Shown: positions 8,370 through 17,292, counted from the stretch's first letter. The stretch is 64,000 nt of DNA from Mesorhizobium loti (GCF_003148495.1 NZ_QGGH01000002.1:744001-808000), one strand, 5' to 3'. Numbers and translations are program-made. The notes: generated by a model from the sequence alone, not told the origin.

Positions 8370-10511
8370 TCAGCCGGTCTGGCTGTGCAACGCTCGGGAT
8401 TTCAACAGACGCTGAATATCGGCCGCATTTGACGGCACGCCGATCAGGTAGCCCTGCGCCTCGGTACAGCCATTGCCGCGCAGGATGTCGAGCTGCGCCT
8501 CGGTCTCGACACCCTCGGCGGTGACAGTGATGCCGAGTTCGGCACCCAGCCCGATGACGGTGCGAACGATCGCCGCGGTGTCGCGATTGCCCAAGTCGTG
8601 GATGAACGAACGGTCGATCTTGATCTTGTCGACGGGAAAACGCCTAAGATAACCGAGCGAGGAATAGCCGGTGCCGAAATCGTCCAGTGCGATGCGAATG
8701 CCGAGCCCGCGCAACTGTCGCAGTGTCCTCAGCACGGCTTCACTCTCGTCCATCAGCACGGTTTCGGTGATTTCCAGTTCCAGCCGGCCGGCGGGTACGC
8801 CGGAAAAGGCCAGAGCCGAGATGACGTTGCGGGCAAAGCTGCCGCTTTTGAGCTGCACGGCCGAGACATTGACCGCGATGCGCAGGCCAGCAGGCCAGCT
8901 TGCCGCCGCCGTGCAAGCCTTCCTCAGCGCCCACTCGCCAAGCGGCACGATCATTCCGGTTTCTTCGGCGACCGGAATGAAGTTGTCCGGCGCCACGGTG
9001 CCGCGCGTCGGGGAATGCCAGCGCATCAAGGCTTCGGCGCCGACGATCTCGCCGGAGGCGATGTTCATGATGGGCTGGAAATCCAGATCGAATTCCTGGC
9101 GCGGCAGCGCTGTCTCGAGGTCGATCTCGAGTGCGCGCCGTGCCTGTACCATGGCGTCCATTCCGGGTTCGAAGAAGCGATACAGGTTGCGCCCTTCGCT
9201 CTTCGCCCGATAGAGCGCCGTATCGGCGTTTTTCAGCAGCGTATTGGCGTCGCCGCCATCGTCGGGGAAAACGGCGATGCCCAGGCTGATGCCGACATGT
9301 ATGTCGCGGCTCTTGTCGCGAAACGGTTTTGCGATCGCCTCGATGACACGCTTCGCCAGTTTTTCGGCATCGGCAATGCCCTTGAAATTGAACTGGATGA
9401 TGACGAATTCGTCACCGCCGAAGCGAGCGACGACGTCCGTTTCACCGCGCAGGCAACGCTGCAGCCGGTCGGCCACGCCCTTCAACAGCCAGTCGCCGGC
9501 CGGATGTCCCCAGGTGTCGTTGACCACCTTGAAGCGATCGAGATCGAGCGAGAAAATCGCCAACGGCGTGGCCGCCGCGTCCTCCAGCGCAAGGTCGAGC
9601 CGTTCGCGAAACATCGAGCGGTTGGGCAGTCCGGTCAGCATATCGTGATGCGCAAGATGGGTCATGCGCTCTTCAGTACGGCGGCGCTCGGTGACATCGT
9701 CGAAGGTCGCCACCCAACCGCCGCCGCTCATCGGCTGGCGGGTGACCAGAACCGTCCTGCCGTCGGTAAGATGCCGATACGCGGAATGCATTTTTTTCGC
9801 CACCAGGCAGGCTTCGGTCTTGGCGACTTCGCTGTCGACGTCGATCTTCGTATAGATGCCGAGTTCCAGCAATCGTTCGAGCGCGTCGCGGTGCGTCGTT
9901 CCGAGCGGGAAGTCCGCCGCGGTGACGTTGTAGAGTTCCAGAAAACGCCCGTTGCGCACGATCATCTTGCCGTCGGCGTCGTACATCAGCAAGCCTTGCG
10001 ACATGTTGGCAAGTGCTGCGTCGAAGCGACGGTGCTGCTCCTTGAGATCCTGTTGGGCACGGCGCTGTTCGGTGATGTCCTCGTAGATCGAGACCCAGCC
10101 GCCCAGAGCCAATGGGCGATGCGAGATGTTGATGATGCGGCCATCCGACAGCATCTCCTCGTAGGTCGAGGGTTTCGCCTGGTCGATATAGGGCTTGCGG
10201 ATGGCGTAGAGTTCATCGGCGCTTTGCGAGGCGACGCCGATGTCGACGCTGTGCCGCAGAATGTCGAGGAACCGGATGCCGGGGCGTATCACCTTGGCGT
10301 CGAGACAGAAGATATTGATGTAGTTGCCGTTGCAGATGATCATCCGCTCTTCGGCATCGAACATGCACAGCCCATGCGACATGTTCTCGACTGCGGCCGA
10401 AAAGCGTTCATTCTGTTCGCGCAGTTCATCTTCCATATGGCGCGAGCGATCCATGCCTTTGGCCTCCCGTTCCGGGACGGCCGAACCATCCTTGGCATCA
10501 GCGACGGGCAT
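8370..10511 (-). CDS. PAS-PAS-GGDEF-EAL cyclic-di-GMP enzyme
   Basis: This protein is about 713 residues long from ATG 10511; a GTG 11 codons upstream is an alternative. Two PAS domains of the PAS_7 style (NERFSAAVENMSHGLCMFD and RRFDAALANMSQGLLMYD) come first. The GGDEF domain has intact RFGGDEFVII but no canonical RxxD inhibitory site at the usual spacing. The EAL domain keeps EALMRW, EITETVLM, LDDFGTGYSS, KIKIDRSF and TAEGVET, so the phosphodiesterase residues are present. There are no membrane segments, so it is probably cytoplasmic. It may make or break cyclic di-GMP in response to a ligand bound by the PAS domains. Confidence 0.93.
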   Translation of the reverse strand: MPVADAKDGSAVPEREAKGMDRSRHMEDELREQNERFSAAVENMSHGLCMFDAEERMIICNGNYINIFCLDAKVIRPGIRFLDILRHSVDIGVASQSADELYAIRKPYIDQAKPSTYEEMLSDGRIINISHRPLALGGWVSIYEDITEQRRAQQDLKEQHRRFDAALANMSQGLLMYDADGKMIVRNGRFLELYNVTAADFPLGTTHRDALERLLELGIYTKIDVDSEVAKTEACLVAKKMHSAYRHLTDGRTVLVTRQPMSGGGWVATFDDVTERRRTEERMTHLAHHDMLTGLPNRSMFRERLDLALEDAAATPLAIFSLDLDRFKVVNDTWGHPAGDWLLKGVADRLQRCLRGETDVVARFGGDEFVIIQFNFKGIADAEKLAKRVIEAIAKPFRDKSRDIHVGISLGIAVFPDDGGDANTLLKNADTALYRAKSEGRNLYRFFEPGMDAMVQARRALEIDLETALPRQEFDLDFQPIMNIASGEIVGAEALMRWHSPTRGTVAPDNFIPVAEETGMIVPLGEWALRKACTAAASWPAGLRIAVNVSAVQLKSGSFARNVISALAFSGVPAGRLELEITETVLMDESEAVLRTLRQLRGLGIRIALDDFGTGYSSLGYLRRFPVDKIKIDRSFIHDLGNRDTAAIVRTVIGLGAELGITVTAEGVETEAQLDILRGNGCTEAQGYLIGVPSNAADIQRLLKSRALHSQTG

Positions 10512-10573
10512 GAGGCGCCTGCGGGTCGTGATCGAACACCGCACTGTTACCCGTTCCGGTTAATTTAGCGTTT

Positions 10574-11209
10574 TTAGCCGATTGCGGGTGCCGAAACCTG
10601 GTGCCGCGACGTCTCGATCGCGGAAAACCGCTTCAGGAACGCATTTTGCGCCCAGGTCACCGAGCGTGGCGTGAAATCGAAGCGGTCGGCATTGAAGCCG
10701 CGCGGACGGCCGAAGAACTCGGTAGCTTCGGAGGCCGAAAAACCGGCAAGCAGCGTTGCTTCGAAATAGGCGGCGATCTGGTCGGCGCGCTTGATCTCCT
10801 TGCGCAGCGCAGCCGTTGGTTCCGGCGGCAGCGAGAAGCGCAGATGGATGGCGCGCTGCAACCGCAACTCACAGTCCTTGTAGCTGCCGCCCATCACCGA
10901 TTTGAACGGCGAGATCATGTCGCCGATGACATATTCGGGGGCGTCGTGCAGCAACGCCGCCAGCCGGGCGTCGGCCGAAGCCTCAGGCACCAGGTCACAG
11001 AATAGCGCCTCGACCAGCAGCGAGTGCTGGGCAACCGAAAAGGCATGCTCGCCGCTGGTCTGGCCGTTCCAGCGGGCTACGCGGGCGAGCCCGTGCGCAA
11101 TATCCGAAATCTCGATATCGAGCGGCGAGGGGTCGAGCAGGTCGAGCCGGCGGCCCGACAGCATGCGCTGCCAGGCGCGTGCCGGCGCGCCGACGCGGTC
11201 GGCGGCCAT
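10574..11209 (-). CDS. HD-domain phosphohydrolase (YfbR-like)
   Basis: This 211-residue protein has the HD-type metal site: GEHAFSVAQHSLLVEAL, LLHDAPEYVIGD and a later ADQIAAYFEA Asp. YfbR relatives are 5'-deoxynucleotidases, though this protein could act on other phosphate esters. Its start shares one base with the stop of ygfZ upstream (TGATG), so the two are coupled. Confidence 0.82.
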   Translation of the reverse strand: MAADRVGAPARAWQRMLSGRRLDLLDPSPLDIEISDIAHGLARVARWNGQTSGEHAFSVAQHSLLVEALFCDLVPEASADARLAALLHDAPEYVIGDMISPFKSVMGGSYKDCELRLQRAIHLRFSLPPEPTAALRKEIKRADQIAAYFEATLLAGFSASEATEFFGRPRGFNADRFDFTPRSVTWAQNAFLKRFSAIETSRHQVSAPAIG

Positions 11210-12069
11210 CAGGCCTCCTCCGCGCTGACGGCTTCCTGCGGGAAGGCGAATTTTGCCCAGGCCGGGATGGCAAGTGAAACGGTGGCGTCCGCGGCGATGA
11301 TCGGCTGGCCGGCGTCGAGCGCCGCCTTGACCCGGTCAATGCGGGCAATCGCCAGACCGGTCGTGCCGACGGTCGAGCCGAGCGTGCCAACCGGCCGTCC
11401 TGCGACGGTTAGCTCGGTGCCCGGTGCGGGCAGGAGCCTATCGGCCGAGACAATCAGCACGCGTCGCCTGGCCGTGCCGCGATGCTGCATGCGCGAGACG
11501 ACCTCCTGGCCGACATAGCAGCCCTTCTTGAAGCCGACGCCGCCGGTTTCGTCCAGCAGCACATCATGGGGGAAGGCGTCTCCGAGTTGGTAGTCGCTGC
11601 CGCTTTCGGCAATGCCGCCGGCAATGCGGAAGGCTTGCCACGCGGCAAGATCGCTGCGCTCATCTGGTTCGCCATAGGAACGCGTGACGGCGCCCTTCGG
11701 AAAGCGCGTGTCGGCGGCCGTCGTTGAATCGGATTGTGAGAGTGTTGATTCATGTCCCCAGGCGACGGTGACAAACGCCTGATCTGCCTTGGCAATCTCG
11801 ACCTTGGCGCGCAGTTTGTAGAGCGTCAGCCGGCGTACGAAATCGTCCGCTATGTCGGCCCGGCATTCCAGCCGGAATGCATTCTCACCGTCGCGCGAGA
11901 TCAGGAAATCGAACAGGATCTTGCCTTGCGGCGTCAGCAGCGCACCGGGTTTGGCTTCGCCGGGAGCCAGGATGTCGAGATCGGTGGTCAGGATGTTCTG
12001 CAGAAAATGCTCGGCATCCGGGCCTGATACGGAAATGAGGGCGCGGTCTTTGAGCTGGGCAAAGGGCAT
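11209..12069 (-). CDS. ygfZ: Folate-binding protein YgfZ (Fe-S cluster repair)
   Basis: This 286-residue protein has the YgfZ/GcvT-like fold. It carries the signature KGCYVGQEVVSRMQHRG with its conserved Cys, and an N-terminal VSGPDAEHFLQNILTTD. YgfZ proteins bind tetrahydrofolate and help maintain Fe-S enzymes such as MiaB. ATG 12069 fits family starts; an in-frame TTG at 12096 is possible. It is divergent from the dihydroorotase gene and coupled to the HD hydrolase downstream. Confidence 0.9.
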   Translation of the reverse strand: MPFAQLKDRALISVSGPDAEHFLQNILTTDLDILAPGEAKPGALLTPQGKILFDFLISRDGENAFRLECRADIADDFVRRLTLYKLRAKVEIAKADQAFVTVAWGHESTLSQSDSTTAADTRFPKGAVTRSYGEPDERSDLAAWQAFRIAGGIAESGSDYQLGDAFPHDVLLDETGGVGFKKGCYVGQEVVSRMQHRGTARRRVLIVSADRLLPAPGTELTVAGRPVGTLGSTVGTTGLAIARIDRVKAALDAGQPIIAADATVSLAIPAWAKFAFPQEAVSAEEA

Positions 12070-12150
12070 GGGCGGAAAAGCAACCTGATCTTGCAAAACG
12101 GTCGGCCTTTACGTAAGCCGCTGGCACTCCCCCCGCAAGAGAGCATGGCC

Positions 12151-13476
12151 ATGATCTACGACCTCATCCTGACAGGCGGCACAGTGGTCAACCATGACGG
12201 CGAAGGGGCTCGCGACATCGGCGTGAAGGACGGGCGCATCGCTGCCATCGGCGATCTCCGCCAGGCGTCGGCCGGCGAGACGATCGACTGCCGCGGCCTG
12301 CATATCCTGCCCGGTGTCATCGATAGCCAGGTGCACTTTCGCGAGCCGGGACTGGAGCACAAGGAAGATTTGGAAACGGGTTCGCGCGCGGCCGTGCTTG
12401 GCGGCGTCACGGCCGTGTTCGAGATGCCCAACACCAATCCTTTGACCACCAGCGAGGCAGCGCTTGCCGACAAGGTTCGGCGCGGCACGGATCGCATGCA
12501 TTGCGATTTTGCCTTCTGGGTCGGCGGCACCCGCGAAAACGCCGGGGATGTCGGCGAGCTTGAGCGGTTGCCGGGCGCGGCCGGGATCAAGGTTTTCATG
12601 GGCTCGTCCACCGGCGATCTGCTGGTCGAGGATGACGAGGGCGTGGCATCGATCCTCCGGAATACGCGCCGCCGTGCCGCCTTTCATTCGGAAGACGAGT
12701 TCCGGCTGCGCGAGCGACTTGGCGAACGCATCGAGGGCGATCCTTCATCGCACCCGGTCTGGCGCGACGAGATCGCCGCCCTGCGCTGCACCGAGCGGCT
12801 TATACGCATCGCTCAGCAAGTTCGCGCCCGCATCCATGTCCTGCACATCTCGACCGCCGAGGAGATTTTGTTCCTCGAACAGCACAAGGATGTCGCGACC
12901 TGCGAGGCGACGCCGCATCATTTGACGCTGAGCGCCGACGACTATGCACGGCTTGGCACGCTGATCCAGATGAACCCGCCTGTTCGGGACAAGCGCCACC
13001 GCGACGGCGTCTGGCACGGCATTTCGCAAGGCATCGTCGACGTGCTCGGCTCCGACCACGCGCCGCACACGCTCGCCGAGAAGGCAAAACCCTATCCGGC
13101 CTCGCCGTCGGGGATGACCGGCGTGCAGACGTTGGTGCCGATCATGCTCGACCACGTCAATGCCGGCCGGCTGACTTTGCAGCGCTTTGTCGACCTGTCC
13201 AGCCACGGCCCGCAACGCATCTTCGGCATGGCGAGAAAGGGCCGCATCGCCGCCGGCTACGACGCCGACTTCACCATCGTCGATATGAAGCGGCGCCAGA
13301 CCATCACCAATGCGCAGGCCGGCTCGAAAGCCGGCTGGACGCCTTATGACGGGAGAGACGTGACCGGCTGGCCGGTCGGCACCGTCATTCGCGGCCGCCG
13401 CGTCATGTGGGAGGGCGAAATCGTCACGCCAGGCCAGGGTAGGGCGGTGGAGTTTGCCGAGGCCCTTGTCGTCTAG
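12151..13476 (+). CDS. Dihydroorotase-type amidohydrolase
   Basis: This protein of about 441 residues is a class I (PyrC/allantoinase-like) cyclic amidohydrolase. Metal and substrate motifs are in order: DSQVHFREPG (HxH-like, ending HFR), MPNTNP, IKVFMGSSTGDLL (possible carboxylated Lys), FHSEDEFRL, HVLHISTAEE, ATPHHLTLS and GSDHAPH (catalytic Asp). The first HxH of the family reads QVH, so one usual metal His is replaced by Gln. Ribosome spacing (AAGAGAG) favours ATG 12151 over ATG 12145. The gene is isolated from other pyr genes. It may be a second dihydroorotase or act on another cyclic ureide. Confidence 0.8.
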   Translation: MIYDLILTGGTVVNHDGEGARDIGVKDGRIAAIGDLRQASAGETIDCRGLHILPGVIDSQVHFREPGLEHKEDLETGSRAAVLGGVTAVFEMPNTNPLTTSEAALADKVRRGTDRMHCDFAFWVGGTRENAGDVGELERLPGAAGIKVFMGSSTGDLLVEDDEGVASILRNTRRRAAFHSEDEFRLRERLGERIEGDPSSHPVWRDEIAALRCTERLIRIAQQVRARIHVLHISTAEEILFLEQHKDVATCEATPHHLTLSADDYARLGTLIQMNPPVRDKRHRDGVWHGISQGIVDVLGSDHAPHTLAEKAKPYPASPSGMTGVQTLVPIMLDHVNAGRLTLQRFVDLSSHGPQRIFGMARKGRIAAGYDADFTIVDMKRRQTITNAQAGSKAGWTPYDGRDVTGWPVGTVIRGRRVMWEGEIVTPGQGRAVEFAEALVV

Positions 13477-13490
13477 ATTCCCTAAGAGGC

Positions 13491-14267
13491 TCAGTCGCCG
13501 GCGACGAAGAATGTCCACTGCCCAGTGGGCGTGATGCCGACACGGTAGAAGATATAGGCGCCGAATTGCTTCATGTCGTCGAAGTCGCCAGCGGTGACGA
13601 TCTTGAACAATTCGACCCGCTGCTTGGCGTCCAGCTTGTCCAGCGGCAGGGCGAAGAAATACGGCCACACATAGAGTTCTTGTGGCGTGCCGGCATCGAG
13701 GTGGACGTAGCCGGCATCGAGCACCTCCTCCAGGATAGCCAGGATCTCCTGGCCGTCCGGGTCGCCGGAGAGCCCCTTGAGGAAGGCGATGGCGTCGCCG
13801 TCTATGTCGGTCAGCGATATCTGCGTGGCGCTGTCGCCCTTGCCGATCAAGGGCCGCAGCTTTTCGATGTCGCCGCCCTTGCAGGCTTCGACGATCAGAT
13901 CGTGCATGCGCCGCACCGGTTCCGGCAGCTTGCCGAGATCATAGACAACCTCGGGTACCGGCGTCTCCGGATCGACGCGCGGTCTGGTGACGCCGCCATC
14001 CGCCGGACTGTCCGGCTCGGCTTCATTGGGAGCAGCCGGTTCAGTGGTCGGCGGCGGCGTTCCGACCGGGTTGGGCATTGGCACGGTGCTTCCCGGGGGC
14101 GACATGTCGTCGTCCGCCGGCGGCGTGACTGTTGGCGGGAGCTCTTCGCGCTTGATCTCGCTCAGCGCATAGGCGGGGCTGCTCGCGAGACACACAACCA
14201 GGGGAATCGCGGCACAGCAAGCGGCGAAGGAGATGCAGAGGACCAAGCCACGCGGCTTGCCTGACAT
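13491..14267 (-). CDS. Secreted protein with Pro-rich N-terminal linker, unknown function
   Basis: This 258-residue protein has a start at ATG 14267 that puts a signal peptide first (basic MSGKPRG, then a hydrophobic stretch to about residue 35, with SSPAYA before the likely cleavage). A Pro/Thr/Glu-rich stretch follows (about 45-100). Then comes a folded domain of about 150 residues with LPEPVRRMHDLIVEACKGGD and a closing YVWPYFFALPLDKLDAKQ. I do not recognise a named family, although the folded part looks conserved and globular. It probably sits in the periplasm. It is convergent with the dihydroorotase gene. Confidence 0.75.
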   Translation of the reverse strand: MSGKPRGLVLCISFAACCAAIPLVVCLASSPAYALSEIKREELPPTVTPPADDDMSPPGSTVPMPNPVGTPPPTTEPAAPNEAEPDSPADGGVTRPRVDPETPVPEVVYDLGKLPEPVRRMHDLIVEACKGGDIEKLRPLIGKGDSATQISLTDIDGDAIAFLKGLSGDPDGQEILAILEEVLDAGYVHLDAGTPQELYVWPYFFALPLDKLDAKQRVELFKIVTAGDFDDMKQFGAYIFYRVGITPTGQWTFFVAGD

Positions 14268-14349
14268 CGAAAAACTCACTGCCCGTTTCTCCCTGCTTCC
14301 GGGCATGACGCCCGAGCGGCATTTTGCCGTCAAAGAACCGGACGTCGGT

Positions 14350-14607
14350 TCAGTGCCGCAGCCGTTCGGGTTCGAAGGCGCCAGCAATCACCTTTTCACG
14401 CATACGGTCGAGCAGGGCAAGGGCCGAGGTCTCGCCATTGGCACGCAACATCTCGCCGAAGGCGGTTTCGAGCGCTGCTTCGGCAATGATCTCGGGTTCT
14501 ATGCCGGCGGAGAGACCTTCCGCCCAGGCCTCGCTGTGGCTTTCCACGGCGGTCAGGCGTTTTTCTTCTCTGACCAGCGCGTCGATGTCGTTGACACCAT
14601 GTTCCAT
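14350..14607 (-). CDS. Small hypothetical protein (85 aa)
   Basis: This 85-residue acidic, mostly helical protein starts MEHGVNDIDALVREEKR, with no membrane segment or Cys. It has a coherent amphipathic composition, unlike an antisense shadow, and lies between other minus-strand genes. I do not recognise a family. It may be a small regulatory or partner protein. Confidence 0.55.
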   Translation of the reverse strand: MEHGVNDIDALVREEKRLTAVESHSEAWAEGLSAGIEPEIIAEAALETAFGEMLRANGETSALALLDRMREKVIAGAFEPERLRH

Positions 14608-15022
14608 AAGCGAATGTCCACCCTTTCAAGCAGCGATCCGTCGATGTGGATCAGGCCTGATCTGTTCATTTCACACGCAGGGACAATTAAGTATTTGTAA
14701 ATACGACATTTTTTTGATCGTCTTTTACAAAGCCCGATTGCCTTGTGCGAAGCTGCGTTCAGCTCGAGTCAAACTTAGCCGATTGGGGCGGCCTGCGGGG
14801 CGAAAACCTTCAGTTTGAGTTAATTCCGCTTTCGCGCGGTAAGGTTTCGTTAATACTGTTGCAGAAGTGCAACATGAGGATTGCACCAAGATATCGGCTC
14901 GCACAAGCCGGATATCTCAGTCGTCGCCAGCAATGGTGCTGATAGTTGTTGATGAGCAGGCCTGCCTGCCTAAACGGATCGCGTTGAAACGGATTCGGTC
15001 AACGCGTTCCAGGCTTTTGTTT
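14608..15022. other. Intergenic stretch, no supported gene
   Basis: This AT-richer stretch contains only short, poorly supported open frames. It could hold the promoter of the 14350-14607 gene. I see no tRNA, riboswitch core or clear terminator in it. The palindrome that follows (15023-15067) ends it. Confidence 0.4.
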
Positions 15023-15067
15023 ATGCATGTCGTTGTCCCAAAATCCGCTGTTTTGGGCGATATGCAT
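15023..15067. repeat. Rhizobial intergenic palindrome (ATGCAT...ATGCAT type)
   Basis: ATGCATGTCG, CCCAAAA, then a central GCTG, and TTTTGGG and ATATGCAT give an imperfect inverted repeat of about 45 bases. It lies at the 3' end of the TIGR02301 gene and shares one base with its stop codon. A related copy is at 44656-44705. Confidence 0.7.
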
Positions 15068-15444
15068 TAGTTGCCGTAACGCGAGGCGATATCGCGGGAC
15101 AGCGTCTCGCCTTCTTTCATATAGCGGCTGATGGCTTCGGTCGCCGAGGGGGTGCACCGCGTATAGGTGCCGCCGAACGAGCGGTAGCCGCGATTGAAGC
15201 TGGCGATGAAGCGGGCGCGCCGCTCGGCGTCCGGATTTTCCGAATCAAGCAGCTTCTCCATCTCGGCACGCCACTGGTCGCCCTTCTCGCCGCACAAATT
15301 GCGCAGGAAATGCAGCGACCCCAGAACCTCCGCCAATCGCATCAGCCCCGGCTCGAACGGCGACTCGGCGCTGAACGCAGGCAGTGCCGAGACGGCCGCA
15401 CTGACGGCAAGACACACGGCGAGGAGCAAGGATGGACGGTTCAT
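15067..15444 (-). CDS. TIGR02301-family secreted protein
   Basis: This 125-residue protein has a signal peptide (MNRPSLLLAVCLAVSAAV, ending PAFSA). It then carries the TIGR02301 pattern: LMRLAEVLGSLHFLRNLCGEK, WRAEMEKLLDSE, RRARFIASFNRGYRSF and TYTRCTPSA. Two Cys residues may form a disulfide in the periplasm. The family is found in Hyphomicrobiales and its function is unknown. The gene lies 173 bases after the NUDIX gene, with a tandem palindromic repeat array between them. Confidence 0.85.
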   Translation of the reverse strand: MNRPSLLLAVCLAVSAAVSALPAFSAESPFEPGLMRLAEVLGSLHFLRNLCGEKGDQWRAEMEKLLDSENPDAERRARFIASFNRGYRSFGGTYTRCTPSATEAISRYMKEGETLSRDIASRYGN

Positions 15445-15454
15445 AAGCCTTCTC

Positions 15455-15588
15455 TACCTAACGGCGCTAGCCGTGTGGTCTACCGAACGGCGTAAGCCGT
15501 TGTGGTCTACCGAACGGCGTAAGCCGTTGTGGTCTGCCGAACGGCGTAAGCCGTTCTGGCTCTGCCAAACAGCATAAGTCTTTGTGGC
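15455..15588. repeat. Five tandem 27-base palindromic repeats
   Basis: The array has contiguous units of 27 bases at 15481, 15508 and 15535, almost identical. A 26-base variant precedes them (15455-15480) and a decayed unit follows (15562-15588). Each core is AACGGC-GTAA-GCCGTT, a perfect hairpin. It lies between the NUDIX stop and the TIGR02301 start, both on the minus strand. There are no spacers, so it is not a CRISPR array. Because 27 is a multiple of three, an open frame runs through it, but I do not call a protein. Confidence 0.85.
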
Positions 15589-15617
15589 GAAACAATTTGT
15601 CGCCTGCAAGGCGATTT

Positions 15618-16052
15618 TCAGGGCTGCGGCCTGGCGTCTCCGCCGGGGGCCAACAAGTCCTCCGCAACGGCGAACACCGAGCCGGCGAGCGGCAGTACCG
15701 CCATCTCGCTGAGCGTATAGAAGGCGGCGGTCTCGGCGTCGTCGCTGGCCACTGCCTCGCCGCCGGCATAGACGGCACCGAAGACCGTGAGGAGATAATC
15801 GACCGGGTGGCTGTCGTCCCTGCCGTCGATGTGGATTTCCTGCAGCGGGCGGTAATCGGTGGCGCGTAAACCGGTTTCTTCCAGAAGTTCGCGCTCTGCC
15901 GCTGCCTCCAGCGTCTCGCCGGGTTCGACCTTGCCACCCGGGAAGGCATAGAGCCCTTGCGAGGGTTGCCGGGCTCGCTTGACCAGAAGCACGGTGTCTG
16001 CGCGCACGACGGCGACCGAGACTGCCGGAAGTATCTTGCGCGCTTCGTTCAT
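15618..16052 (-). CDS. NUDIX hydrolase
   Basis: This 144-residue protein has a complete NUDIX box: GGKVEPGETLEAAAERELL followed by EETG. ATG 16052 gives a natural start (MNEARKILPAVSVAVV). It probably hydrolyses a nucleoside diphosphate derivative; the MutT-like length and the opening strand fit an oxidised-nucleotide or ADP-ribose role, but the substrate is not fixed by the motif. It is divergent from the YedK gene across 125 bases. Confidence 0.88.
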   Translation of the reverse strand: MNEARKILPAVSVAVVRADTVLLVKRARQPSQGLYAFPGGKVEPGETLEAAAERELLEETGLRATDYRPLQEIHIDGRDDSHPVDYLLTVFGAVYAGGEAVASDDAETAAFYTLSEMAVLPLAGSVFAVAEDLLAPGGDARPQP

Positions 16053-16177
16053 GGATTCCCGATCAGGTGAAGGCAGGTCTGTTGTGGATCGCCCAGCATG
16101 GGGAAGCTTTAGCGGTTGCGCAACGCCGGTTGCATCGCCACTTTCAAAGCGAACCATTCGAAGGGCGCCAATCGACC

Positions 16178-16939
16178 ATGTGCGGACGTTTTGCCTTGAC
16201 CGCGACGCCGGACCAGACTGCCGCCTTGCTAGGCTTGGCCGAACTGGAGGATTTCCCGGCGCGCTACAACATCGCCCCGACGCAGCCGATTCTGGTGGCG
16301 ATCGCCGGCCCCCCGCGGACGCCGGGCTCGAATCTGCCGGACCGGCAGCCGATGCTGGTGCGCTGGGGGCTGATCCCGACCTGGGTGAAGGACACCAGGG
16401 AATTTCCACTGCTGTTCAACGCGCGCTCTGAGGGCGCTGCCGAAAAGGCTTCGTTCAAAGCGGCCATGCGTCATCGCCGCGCTTTGGTGCCGGCGTCCGG
16501 CTTTTATGAATGGCGGCAAACCGGTGGCAAGAAGGGGCAGCCCTACTGGATACGCCCAAGGCACGGCGGGTTGGTCGCCTTCGCCGGCCTGATCGAGACC
16601 TATGCCGAGCCGGGCGGTTCGGAAATGGACACCGGCGCCATCCTGACCGTCAACGCCAATGCCGACATCGCCCATATCCACGACCGCATGCCGGTGGTGA
16701 TCGATCCCAGGGATTTCGCCCGCTGGCTGGATTGCCGCACGCTCGAGCCGCGCGATGTCGCCGATCTGTTGCGGCCGGCGCAGCTGGATTTCTTCGAGGC
16801 AATTCCCATCTCCGACCTCGTCAACAAGGTCGCCAACACCGGACCAGAGATACAGGAGCGGGGCGAGATCGGGCCGGAGCCCGAGAAGGTCAAGCGCCAG
16901 AAGCCCGGCGCGGACGACAGTCAGATGACGTTGTTCTAG
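16178..16939 (+). CDS. yedK: SOS response-associated peptidase (YedK/HMCES family)
   Basis: This 253-residue protein starts at ATG 16178, so that MCGRF gives the catalytic Cys2 after Met removal. Other family marks are YNIAPTQPI, NARSEG, ASGFYEW and IHDRMPVV with the catalytic His. YedK/HMCES proteins cross-link to abasic sites in single-stranded DNA and protect them. The family is not known to be a digestive peptidase despite its name. Confidence 0.92.
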   Translation: MCGRFALTATPDQTAALLGLAELEDFPARYNIAPTQPILVAIAGPPRTPGSNLPDRQPMLVRWGLIPTWVKDTREFPLLFNARSEGAAEKASFKAAMRHRRALVPASGFYEWRQTGGKKGQPYWIRPRHGGLVAFAGLIETYAEPGGSEMDTGAILTVNANADIAHIHDRMPVVIDPRDFARWLDCRTLEPRDVADLLRPAQLDFFEAIPISDLVNKVANTGPEIQERGEIGPEPEKVKRQKPGADDSQMTLF

Positions 16940-17010
16940 CTCAGCTGTTCTTCAGAGGCGCATGTTAGCGCCCTCATGCCAGGCGCCTTGAGCGCCGGCC
17001 GTACACCGCT

Positions 17011-17166
17011 TCAGGCGGCGCGGGGCGATACGATCTTCTGTGCCGGCTTCTTCTTCTTCGCGGTGTGGAGAAGGGCGGCGACGATCGCGGCCGGACCGAT
17101 TGCGCGATAGTGGTTAGCCAGCGCCGGTTGCTTGGCGCGGTTGGATTCCTGCTTGCTTCGGGGCAT
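17011..17166 (-). CDS. Small basic protein, 51 aa
   Basis: This 51-residue frame starts MPRSKQESNRAKQPALANHY and carries a run of four Lys (TAKKKKPAQK) before its end. The start has a strong ribosome site, GGGAAGAGAGAC directly before ATG. The protein is basic, without a membrane segment, and could bind nucleic acid. I do not recognise a family. The ribosome site and the composition support it as a real gene. Confidence 0.6.
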   Translation of the reverse strand: MPRSKQESNRAKQPALANHYRAIGPAAIVAALLHTAKKKKPAQKIVSPRAA

Positions 17167-17250
17167 GTCTCTCTTCCCTGGTAACATTTTCGTGTCTGCG
17201 TTTGATGGCCGATTCTGACCAAATCGTGACGCCTGCTGATCTAGCCGACG

Positions 17251-17292
17251 AATGTTTCATGACTGTGCCGACATGTTTAATAAAATGTTTCA
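17251..17292. repeat. Direct repeat AATGTTTCA, 33 bases apart
   Basis: AATGTTTCA occurs at 17251-17259 and again at 17284-17292, 33 bases apart (about three helical turns), in the region upstream of the small basic gene. The spacing is suited to a dimeric or cooperative regulator. Nothing more is seen. Confidence 0.45.

Noticed and set aside
14745..15070. Two short plus-strand frames (65 and 67 codons)
   Set aside because: They have no ribosome site or family text, and one runs through the palindrome at 15023-15067.
15455..15588. Possible CRISPR array
   Set aside because: The 27-base units are contiguous with no spacers, and there are no cas genes.
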